Assembly: GCA_964579675.1 (NCBI GenBank) | Contig: CAZOIA010000135.1 | Span: 1-15,549 of the forward strand | Direction of reading: 5' to 3' | Source: CAZOIA01 sp964579675 | GTDB lineage: Bacteria; Planctomycetota; Phycisphaerae; UBA1845; PWPN01 | Length of the DNA: 15,549 nt | Part shown: one piece after another, positions 1-5,416 of the stretch | Layout of the letters: each line of letters begins with the position of its first letter | Position numbering within the stretch: the first letter of the stretch is position 1 | Translations under genes and position numbers: made by a program | Notes under the pieces: generated by a model | The model's database searches: none | What the model was told of the DNA's origin: nothing | The model's input: the letters and a program-made list of their open reading frames with translations, nothing else

Positions 1-24
1 GTGGCCCTTCGGGGCGTGGAATCC

Positions 25-76
25 CCCCGTCCGAGGAAACACCGGCCTCACAGAGGCCGGCTCTGATCGCACCGGA
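25..76 (+). repeat. Dispersed intergenic repeat B, copy 1
   Basis: Positions 25-70 match the reverse complement of 4471-4516 at 45 of 46 bases, and the similarity continues weakly to 76. The repeat contains a hairpin, CCGGCCT (42-48) with AGGCCGG (54-60), around a five-base loop. The single difference between the copies (position 59) turns a C-G pair into a mismatch or wobble, so the stem is nearly kept. No open frame or transposase accompanies either copy, which suggests a non-autonomous or REP-like intergenic element. Confidence 0.75.
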
Positions 77-269
77 ACCGGCCCTGATCGCGCCGCAGCC
101 TCGCCGCGTGGTCTCCCGGTTGGGCTCCTTGAACCGTCACCGGCCCGGTCCGCCGGGTTCCTTACAGGTTGCGCCTCGCGACGGAGCCCCTTGCCTTCGG
201 CTCGCGGTTCCGGTCATCACCACCCGCGGAAGGCTTGCACGTCCGAGATTCAGGCCATGCCTGGCGCAG

Positions 270-305
270 AAAAAGTGCCGGCTCCGCCCGAAGACGGAGC
301 CGGCA
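270..305 (-). terminator. Strong Rho-independent terminator, minus strand
   Basis: Read on the minus strand, 305 to 276 folds into a 13-bp stem with one G-U wobble, capped by a TTCG tetraloop closed by C-G. It is followed at once by CTTTTT (275-270). An outer 11-bp arm pair (276-286 with 295-305) is perfect. GC-rich stem, stable tetraloop and T tract make a textbook intrinsic terminator. The nearest minus-strand gene, the PEP-CTERM gene, stops more than 530 bases upstream of it. It therefore ends either a long 3' untranslated region or an unrecognised short transcript. Confidence 0.65.
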
Positions 306-376
306 TCGCTGTTCCCCGCGTGTTTTCCTCCCCTTGCATGAGGCATTTCCCAAGCTCTCGGCTACGAGCCCGGGCT

Positions 377-513
377 CCCTAGCTCCTGACGGAGAGAATC
401 GCTTTCCCCTTCTCCTTTGGGAGATCGGGTATCCGCTCGCTCCTTCGGGAGAGGAGGCTTTTCCCTAGCTCCTTCGGGGGAGAGAGGAGGTTTCCTCTTT
501 CGCTCCTCACGGT
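377..513 (+). repeat. Periodic array of short hairpin repeats
   Basis: Four imperfect units begin with CTCC at 383, 412, 440 and 469, spaced 29, 28 and 29 bases, with a fifth decayed unit near 503. Each unit folds CTCC-NNNN-GGAG. The loops are TGAC, TTTG, TTCG and TTCG, and the last two are the stable C(UUCG)G tetraloop in RNA. Units one and four also share TCCCTAGCTCCT. Sequence between stems is variable and purine/pyrimidine biased. The units are too degenerate and too close for a CRISPR array. Confidence 0.6.
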
Positions 514-838
514 TCCCCTCGCGCTTTTCCCTCTCCAAGGCTTTTCCTCCACCTGTGCTTTTCCCCGCGTGGGGGGTGAGAAGGGTGAAGTTGCGGGAAA
601 CAATCAGCTTGGCTGAATAAGAGTGTTTACTCCAGGTCTTCTCCTTTCGATGCGCACTGCCGAGCCGGCACTTTTCGCGGACATGCGAAAAAGGATCGGG
701 GAGATTCCTCTCTCTCCGACCCTTCGTATCGGACCAATCCAGGCGGGAGGGCAAGCGGCTAACCGCAACGGACACCTTCCCGCGAGTTCGCTCTTTTGTC
801 TCTATACCACACCCTGCCGCACGTGTCAAGCCCGCCGA

Positions 839-1465
839 TCAGGCTGTTTTTCGACGGCGGAGCATCAGGCCGCCCAGGCCCAGCAGGACCAGCGTGGCCG
901 GCTCAGGGATACAGCAGATGATGGCGTGATCCGGCACCTCGAGGTGCAGGTCATCGATCCAGACGGTGTCGCCGGGATTGCTGTAGGTGCGGGCCTCGAC
1001 CACGAAACCGACGTGGTCGGGGTCAGTGCCGTCGAACGTCCAGGTGTGCGACGTTTGGTCCCAGCCGGTCCCCGGGCCGTAATCGGAGTTGCCACCGGCG
1101 CTGCCGGAATACGCTTCGCAGCAAGAAGTTCCATCAGTGTAGTGAGCCCAGATACGGGCGGAGGGAGAAGCACCGGGCGTGGTATCGTACCGCCAGAAGC
1201 TCGCGGTGATCTGGTCACCGTCCTGCAGCCCAATGATGCACGCTACGTACGCCTGCGGCGTGCCGCTTACCGTCTGATCGACCAGCTTGAGGCTGTGCTG
1301 ACCAGTGTGGACCGGATCCGGGGCGGTCACGTTGTAGGCGTCGATGTCCAGGTAAGAACCGCAAATCGTATGCACCCCATCTTCCCAACCGTAGTCCGCG
1401 ATCTGAACCGCGTTGGCCGATGCGGCCAACATCCCCACCGCCACGATCCCAATAATCGTTCGCAT
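839..1465 (-). CDS. PEP-CTERM sorting domain protein, jelly-roll-like
   Basis: This encodes a 208-residue secreted protein. The ATG at 1465 is preceded by GGAGG with a 7-base spacer, which is why I prefer it to the frame's longer extension to 1534. Residues 1-19 form a signal peptide (ending ASANA). The C-terminus is a classic PEP-CTERM signal: PEP at 187-189, a hydrophobic stretch, then an Arg-Arg-Arg-Lys tail. In the known family, exosortase recognises this tail and processes the protein at the cell envelope, usually in exopolysaccharide producers. The middle is beta-rich with six cysteines and ends in WIDDLHLEV, reminiscent of carbohydrate-binding jelly-roll domains such as CBM4/9. That assignment is inference. 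No exosortase gene lies in the window. The specific function is unknown. Confidence 0.88.
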   Translation of the reverse strand: MRTIIGIVAVGMLAASANAVQIADYGWEDGVHTICGSYLDIDAYNVTAPDPVHTGQHSLKLVDQTVSGTPQAYVACIIGLQDGDQITASFWRYDTTPGASPSARIWAHYTDGTSCCEAYSGSAGGNSDYGPGTGWDQTSHTWTFDGTDPDHVGFVVEARTYSNPGDTVWIDDLHLEVPDHAIICCIPEPATLVLLGLGGLMLRRRKTA

Positions 1466-1508
1466 TTCCACACCTCCAGAAAACAGCCAACAGAACAACA
1501 CGTCACTT

Positions 1509-1523
1509 CTGCTTGCCAAGCAG
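1509..1523. promoter_or_regulatory. Perfect 15-base palindrome in PEP-CTERM leader
   Basis: CTGCTTG and CAAGCAG flank a single central base, a perfect 7-bp dyad about 44 bases upstream of the PEP-CTERM start codon. It could be a repressor or activator operator, or a hairpin in the 5' leader if transcription starts at the promoter candidate near 1666. Only one copy was seen in the window, so no regulon can be inferred. Confidence 0.35.
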
Positions 1524-1672
1524 ATACAGCCCAACCACTCACATGGTTACAATCTGCCGAAGGCCACACCACCAGAGAACGTGGCGCCTTCTTCCGAGAT
1601 TCTCTCTCAACCCCTACAAGACGGGAAAACAGGCATGTACCGCATCGCCCTTCCCACGCCTCAGCAGGCTGT

Positions 1673-1700
1673 ATTCTATCAGACCTTCGCGGCGCGCCAA
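1673..1700 (-). promoter_or_regulatory. Sigma-70-like promoter candidate for PEP-CTERM gene
   Basis: On the minus strand, -35 TTGGCG (1700-1695) and -10 TAGAAT (1678-1673) are separated by 16 bases. They match the consensus hexamers at 4 and 5 of 6 positions. Transcription would begin near 1666, giving a leader of about 200 bases that contains the 1509-1523 palindrome. The long leader makes this less certain than the other promoter candidates. Confidence 0.35.
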
Positions 1701-2046
1701 GTGAAAACCGCGCTAAATCCTCACCAGGGCAGAAAAAGCGCGGAGGAACGGCCCCCCCGCCGCACCCGGCAGATTGTAAGTAGCTGACAACAGAGGAGTT
1801 GCGCACCGGCACGCCCGGGGTTCGGCCCATTGGTCGTTCCGGGCGCCCACCCCCGGTCGGGCCGCGACTCCCCTTGGGACGCGGAATGCTCGGGGCTCCC
1901 ATCCCGCTCCCCTGGTGAGAGTGGGAAGGGATTCCGGCATACGCGCGTGGGAAACGGGAGGATTATCGCTCGGGCGTGGTCGGGCGGGTGCATGACACTT
2001 TGGGCGGCTTGTTGGAAGGCGCCGCCCCCAGGTGTTTCCGAACCGC

Positions 2047-2096
2047 GCCCGTAAGGAAGCGGACCCCCTCTCCGTAGCGAGCCCGTAAGGAAGCGG
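2047..2096. repeat. 16-base direct repeat pair
   Basis: GCCCGTAAGGAAGCGG occurs at 2047-2062 and again, identically, at 2081-2096, a 34-base period. On the minus strand the element reads through as LPYG-type peptides. I recall this as a very common intergenic repeat in planctomycetes, but no search was possible. Confidence 0.7.
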
Positions 2097-2150
2097 CCCT
2101 GGCGCATCCGCAGATACTCCCCTCCCTGACGGTCGGGGTTCGGAAAAGCG

Positions 2151-2203
2151 AGGTGCTGTCCCCTTCTCCGCCCGAAGGTCCCCGCCGGAACTGTCACGCA
2201 CCC
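2151..2203 (-). repeat. Dispersed intergenic repeat A, copy 1
   Basis: The reverse complement of these 53 bases equals 15497-15549 at 52 of 53 positions, the only difference being at 2157. Its core, GGGTGCGTGACAGTTCCGG on the minus strand, also appears in decayed form at 1986-2008 and 4369-4393. All copies lie outside genes. The right-hand copy runs off the end of the window, so the true element may be longer. Confidence 0.8.
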
Positions 2204-2304
2204 TGGTCGGGCAACGAGAGGGTCCCGGGTGCTGGCGAACCGACGTCCGCGTCCGCGGGAAAGCCTGGGGCTCGATGTCCCGGAGCATCGGATGCGCGAC
2301 TCGC

Positions 2305-3354
2305 TCACTCGTAGGTTCGATCGCTCCTACGGCCGGTTCCGAGCCAGAAGGTGCTTAGCGGATTGCTGATCATCGCCTTGTAGTGTACCCGCTCCACGTG
2401 GCCGTCGTAGAAGCCCACGTTCATTCTGGTATAGGGCTCGTAGCCGAAGGGGCGAAACTCGCCGATTACGTGGTTGTTTTTGGTGTAATCAGCGCCGCGG
2501 AGATCCGGATCCGAAGTCCGATCGCCGTGCCGGAAGCGAAGGGCCTTGCCAAGCGGGTCATCGTCGGGATAACTCCCGAGCTGCTCGGGGAAGATGCCCG
2601 GTTTCCCCGCTTCCAGGATCAGGGCCGGATTGCCTTTCACGCTCTTCAGACCCGCCGAGGCGTTTGCACCGTAACTCAGCCACAGAATCGGCATGGTAAC
2701 GTAGTCTGTGGGCCCGCTGATACCCGTCCACACCCTCTGTCCCTTGTGGTTCAGCACGTTGAACCCCAAGGCCGATTCCTTATTGGCCACCCTGACCGGG
2801 CCGCTTGTGGCCCCCTTCGTCACCTCGTACTCCAGCAACAGGTCGAAGTCATTGGTGTTGTACGCGTCGAACCCGAAGTGATCTGCATCGATCGAGTCCT
2901 GAACGTCGAGTTGCCACACATTCCCACCGGTGTGCTTGACGCGATTGTAGATGGCGTCACCGGAAGTCGTTCCGCGGTTAGGGGTGATCTCAACCCAGAC
3001 CGCGGGTATCGGCCTGGGCTGGGGATCATTGGGGCAGGTGAAGATCTCCGTCTGGCCCGCGTTGACCCGGAGGGCTGGGACGGCCCAGCCGTAGTTGGTG
3101 CTTACCCGCTCCTTGCGCATGCCTTTTTCGAGATTGTGGATGAGGGCGCCGCCGAGGGCCTGCTTCATGTTGCTGGCGCAGACGGCGGCCCGGGCCTGCT
3201 CGCGAGCCCGTTTAAGCGCGGGCAGCAGAATTGCCACCAGCAGGGCGATGATGGCCACCACTACCAGCAGCTCGATCAGCGTAAAGCCGGTGATACGGCG
3301 AGTAAGCCTGCCGTCCTGGTGGAGGGGGCGGCTCTTGGGCCCATGGTTCCCCAT
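2305..3354 (-). CDS. Prepilin-type protein (type II secretion/pseudopilin-like)
   Basis: This is a 349-residue protein with a type IV prepilin signal. After a basic leader (residues 1-23) comes GFTLIELL, where prepilin peptidase would cut between G23 and F24 and E28 is the conserved Glu5 of mature pilins. A long hydrophobic helix (24-47) follows, then a CxSNMKQ motif (59-65) typical of large planctomycete prepilin-like proteins (DUF1559-type). Near the C-terminus FYDGHVE (315-321) matches the end of the H-X9-DG motif, but the expected His is Pro307. The ATG at 3354 has GAGG eight bases upstream; a TTG at 3423 in frame has no usable ribosome site. The product should sit in the inner membrane with a large globular extracytoplasmic domain. 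Such proteins are numerous in planctomycetes and mostly of unknown function. Confidence 0.9.
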   Translation of the reverse strand: MGNHGPKSRPLHQDGRLTRRITGFTLIELLVVVAIIALLVAILLPALKRAREQARAAVCASNMKQALGGALIHNLEKGMRKERVSTNYGWAVPALRVNAGQTEIFTCPNDPQPRPIPAVWVEITPNRGTTSGDAIYNRVKHTGGNVWQLDVQDSIDADHFGFDAYNTNDFDLLLEYEVTKGATSGPVRVANKESALGFNVLNHKGQRVWTGISGPTDYVTMPILWLSYGANASAGLKSVKGNPALILEAGKPGIFPEQLGSYPDDDPLGKALRFRHGDRTSDPDLRGADYTKNNHVIGEFRPFGYEPYTRMNVGFYDGHVERVHYKAMISNPLSTFWLGTGRRSDRTYE

Positions 3355-3437
3355 CGTCTGTGCCTCGAAATAATCAAGAACTGGCGTTTTCCGGGCGGGC
3401 ACCTGTGGCAGCACCCGCCACAACCTTATCCATCATT

Positions 3438-3466
3438 ACTATACCCGATATCGTGCGCCCAGCCAA
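3438..3466 (-). promoter_or_regulatory. Sigma-70-like promoter for prepilin-type gene
   Basis: On the minus strand, TTGGCT (3466-3461) and TATAGT (3443-3438) are separated by exactly 17 bases, matching consensus at 4 and 5 of 6 positions. Transcription would start near 3431, leaving a leader of about 77 bases before the ATG at 3354. It lies in the 171-base gap after the metallo-beta-lactamase gene, suggesting the prepilin gene can be transcribed on its own. Confidence 0.5.
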
Positions 3467-3525
3467 GGCACCTGAAGCAGTTTTATCGGCAGCACCCGAG
3501 ATCGATGAGCCGTGACGGGCCCCGA

Positions 3526-4284
3526 TCAGATCTCCATCACCTCGCTCACGTCGTAGCGTGACGCGAGCCGAAGCGGGAACCGCCGCCCGAGGCGGCGGCG
3601 ATGGGTGTCGAACGCCAGGTCGGGATCGTTATTCACCTCACTGAGGTGGGCGAGAGCAACCCATCGGAGTTTCCGCCCGGCGGAGCGGACCAGGTCAGCC
3701 GCCTGGTCGTTGGACAGATGCCCGCGCCCGCCCCGGATGCGCTCCTTTAGATAGCGGGGATAGGGCCCGCTCGCGAGCATCTCAGGGTCGTAGTTGCTCT
3801 CGAGATATACAGCGTCGAGCGTGGGCAACACCTTCCGCAACGTGCCGAACGGATGCCCGAGATCGGTCAGGATCCCCAGCCGCCGGCCGTCGTGCTGAAC
3901 GACAAATGCGACACCATCCGCCGCGTCGTGCGGCGTCGGAATCGTATGCACGATCACGCCGTCGAGCTCCAGCCGCTGCCCCGCCTTGAAGTAGCGCACG
4001 TCGCGTAGCGGCCCGAGCCCGCAATCCGCCGCCTGGTGCGTGGGTGGGGTCATGTAGACCGGCAGTTTGTACTTGCGCTGGTAGACGCCGGCACAGCGGA
4101 TATGGTCGTTGTGATCGTGGGAGATGATCAGAGCCGTCACGTCGCGGATTTCGCGCCGGCGGACCCGCATCCGACCCTCGGCCTGCTTGCCCGAGATCCC
4201 CGCGTCGAACAGGAGCCGAGCGTCCCCCGCCTCGACGTAGATCGAGTTCCCGTTTGATCCGCTCTGCAGAGAGAACGTGACCAT
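3526..4284 (-). CDS. Metallo-beta-lactamase-fold hydrolase, WalJ/YycJ-like
   Basis: A 252-residue cytoplasmic hydrolase. The N-terminus SLQSGSNGNSIYVE, then LLFDAGIS, is characteristic of the WalJ/YycJ group of metallo-beta-lactamase-fold proteins, which are usually about 260 residues. Metal-binding motifs are intact: HDHNDH (H56, H58, D60, H61), H119, D141 in TDLG, and further histidines in GHLSN (H189) and LAHLSEVNN near the end. Members are predicted phosphodiesterases or nucleases; Bacillus YycJ is linked to DNA handling and cell-wall control, but I cannot assign a substrate here. The ATG at 4284 has AGGGG six bases upstream; the frame also allows a TTG two codons earlier, with worse spacing. 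No WalK/WalR-like genes are nearby, so there is no contextual support for the Bacillus pathway. Confidence 0.9.
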   Translation of the reverse strand: MVTFSLQSGSNGNSIYVEAGDARLLFDAGISGKQAEGRMRVRRREIRDVTALIISHDHNDHIRCAGVYQRKYKLPVYMTPPTHQAADCGLGPLRDVRYFKAGQRLELDGVIVHTIPTPHDAADGVAFVVQHDGRRLGILTDLGHPFGTLRKVLPTLDAVYLESNYDPEMLASGPYPRYLKERIRGGRGHLSNDQAADLVRSAGRKLRWVALAHLSEVNNDPDLAFDTHRRRLGRRFPLRLASRYDVSEVMEI

Positions 4285-4313
4285 TCGCAACCCCTTATCG
4301 TGCCACCAGCCAC

Positions 4314-4342
4314 ATCATAACGCGAATATCTGCCGACGTCAC
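4314..4342 (-). promoter_or_regulatory. Sigma-70-like promoter for WalJ-like hydrolase gene
   Basis: On the minus strand, GTGACG (4342-4337) and TATGAT (4319-4314) are 17 bases apart, matching consensus at 4 and 5 of 6 positions. The start would be near 4307, leaving a short leader of roughly 22 bases that includes the AGGGG ribosome binding site of the gene starting at 4284. Confidence 0.45.
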
Positions 4343-4368
4343 CTGCGAGACCCGGAAGGACCTTCGTC

Positions 4369-4393
4369 AGGGTGTATGACGTTTCCGGCGGGC
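4369..4393 (+). repeat. Decayed copy of repeat A core
   Basis: The segment beginning AGGGTGTATGACGTTTCCGG resembles the repeat A core GGGTGCGTGACAGTTCCGG, with about four differences over the shared stretch. Its 3' part (4379-4393) is also an exact reverse complement of 15475-15489. Confidence 0.5.
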
Positions 4394-4464
4394 GAGCAGA
4401 AGCTGGGAGATTGCGTTCTGAATAGCAGTAGGGTCCGCGTTCGCGGAGTACTTGTCTGGCGGCC

Positions 4465-4516
4465 TCCGGCGCGATCAGAGCTGGCCTCTGTGAGGCCGGT
4501 GTTTCCTCGGACGGGG
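4465..4516 (-). repeat. Dispersed intergenic repeat B, copy 2
   Basis: This is the inverted partner of 25-76, with 45 of 46 bases identical over 4471-4516. The internal hairpin is conserved apart from one base that leaves a G-T wobble on this strand. The two copies are over 4 kb apart and flank unrelated genes. Confidence 0.75.
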
Positions 4517-4607
4517 AATCCTCGCGCTGCGAAGGCGCACCGGGCTCTGAATATCTAATACGTTACACCGGGCTCGCGTACGGGTATGGCGTCTCCTGGG
4601 GCGGGCT

Positions 4608-4644
4608 GGCACAGAAACCCGTCGCTGGCGCTCCGGGCTCTGAT
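4608..4644. repeat. Putative planctomycete-type repeat
   Basis: The stretch starting GGCACAGAAACCCGTCGCTG and ending in CCGGGCTCTGATC shares its last 9-10 bases with repeat B (57-68) and with 4540-4549. I recall near-identical sequence in intergenic DNA of other planctomycetes. Within this window only the short 3' part recurs, so confidence is modest. Confidence 0.4.
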
Positions 4645-4706
4645 CAGGACAAACGAGGTGGCTCGCGAAACCGCACGCCATGACCCCATCCCCGACAAGC
4701 CCGTCA

Positions 4707-5312
4707 TCACATGCGCACCCCGTCGCTCGTGATGAGCCTGCCCGTGTTCTTGTCCCATTTCCGGGTGCGGTAGGGAAGGCGGTGCTCGTTGAACTCATGG
4801 CAGTCGGTGCAGCCTTTCTGCCTGGAGGCGCCGGCAGAGTCGGGATCGTGGTCGTCGCTGCGTTCGGGATGACACGTCAGGCAGGCGGGATTGACCTGCG
4901 CCGCGGCATAAATCGTATCCGGCGCGGTGATGTTGTTTTCATCACTACAATGGGCGGAAGAATCGCCGTGGCACACCTCACAACCGACGTTGCCTTGCGC
5001 GTGGAGAGCGGCGAGTCTGTCGTCTTCGTAGTTCCGATGGCACACGTAGCAGCGCTCGTTGTCGGCCACGGGCCCGACCGGCGGCGGGAGGTCGTCTTTC
5101 GGGTTGTCCGGCTCCTCCAGCAGGAGTGGTGGCTCGTCGTCGGTTTCGTCGGGCTTGTCGATCTGCCGGTCGTTTGCCTCACGTGGGTCGGCTTGACGCG
5201 TGTCTTTTGACTTCGTGCCGGTCTCATGCGTGTCTGCCTCACCACGCCGGCCGCAAGCCACGAAGGCGGTGATCAACAGTGCCGACAGCAATGCGCACGC
5301 TGGGAATCTCAC
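4707..5312 (-). CDS. Tetraheme c-type cytochrome lipoprotein
   Basis: A 201-residue exported electron-transfer protein. It has four CXXCH heme-binding motifs at 88-92, 111-115, 144-148 and 168-172. Additional histidines at 104, 121, 155 and 177 could be distal ligands, giving bis-His hemes. Residues 1-20 form a short signal peptide ending FVAC, a slightly atypical lipobox with C20 as the likely lipidated residue. Residues 24-85 are a charged, Pro-rich linker that would hold the heme domain away from the membrane. The start is a GTG with GAGG five bases upstream. It lies 104 bases downstream of the Tat-exported reductase on the same strand with no convincing promoter between, so co-transcription is likely. 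The redox partner is unknown. The heme motifs are directly visible; the role is inferred. Confidence 0.9.
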   Translation of the reverse strand: MRFPACALLSALLITAFVACGRRGEADTHETGTKSKDTRQADPREANDRQIDKPDETDDEPPLLLEEPDNPKDDLPPPVGPVADNERCYVCHRNYEDDRLAALHAQGNVGCEVCHGDSSAHCSDENNITAPDTIYAAAQVNPACLTCHPERSDDHDPDSAGASRQKGCTDCHEFNEHRLPYRTRKWDKNTGRLITSDGVRM

Positions 5313-5416
5313 AGGTACCTCTTATAAGCCAAATTGGCCAATCCAGGGTTAGATCGCCTCGCGCGGGTGGGCCCACACGTCGGCCGGGCAGAGGCGGCAA
5401 CCTGGCCGCGGGCTTG

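Larger units (their letters stand above)
1..838. other. Gene-free, repeat-rich intergenic region
   Basis: No convincing gene is seen in these 838 bases. Open frames exist on both strands, but they lack a ribosome binding site and a recognisable domain, and they translate the hairpin repeats into Arg/Lys/Glu/Pro-rich low-complexity sequence. The region holds a dispersed repeat near the left edge, a strong minus-strand terminator hairpin and a periodic array of short hairpins, listed separately. From about 514 to 838 I see only a 7-bp stem (672-678 with 685-691) and a 14-base segment (662-675) that matches 271-284 in inverted orientation. The region lies downstream of the minus-strand PEP-CTERM gene, so part of it could be that gene's 3' untranslated region. 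Confidence 0.7.
1466..2304. other. Gene-free, repeat-rich intergenic region
   Basis: No supported gene. The right part (about 1790-2290) is made of short GC-rich repeats, including two copies of a 16-base direct repeat, a 53-bp dispersed repeat and a degenerate copy of that repeat's core at 1986-2008. The left part holds a promoter candidate and a perfect 15-base palindrome upstream of the PEP-CTERM gene. Frames crossing the repeats translate to sequences such as PLPYGRGSE, which I recall from many short 'hypothetical proteins' called in planctomycete genomes. I take these to be translated repeats, not genes. Confidence 0.7.
4285..4706. other. Repeat-rich intergenic region
   Basis: No gene is supported. 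Next to the hydrolase gene lies a promoter candidate. The rest holds a decayed copy of repeat A (4369-4393), a copy of repeat B (4465-4516), a 10-base direct repeat CACCGGGCTC (4538-4547 and 4566-4575), and another repeat-like segment at 4608-4644. Frames on the minus strand through 4608-4644 give an SASDGFLCQ-type peptide, which I recall from spurious planctomycete protein calls. Confidence 0.65.

Noticed and set aside
377..513. CRISPR array
   Set aside because: The 28-29 base period covers the whole unit with only short conserved stems; repeats are degenerate, there are no unique spacers, and no cas gene is present.
362..829. Minus-strand frame of 155 codons over the hairpin array
   Set aside because: Its Arg/Lys/Glu/Pro-rich sequence is the translated hairpin repeat; no start signal or domain.
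623..1783. Long plus-strand frame of 386 codons opposite the PEP-CTERM gene
   Set aside because: It is antisense to a gene with signal peptide, PEP-CTERM tail and GGAGG site, has no domain or ribosome site, and its ends run into repeats.
2383..3561. Plus-strand frame of 392 codons opposite the prepilin-type gene
   Set aside because: Antisense shadow produced by high GC; the minus strand has the clear GFTLIE signal and family motifs.
5320..5330. TATAAG box directly before the cytochrome gene as a promoter
   Set aside because: It lies within about 12 bases of the GTG, leaves no room for the ribosome site in a transcript, and has no -35 element at the right distance.
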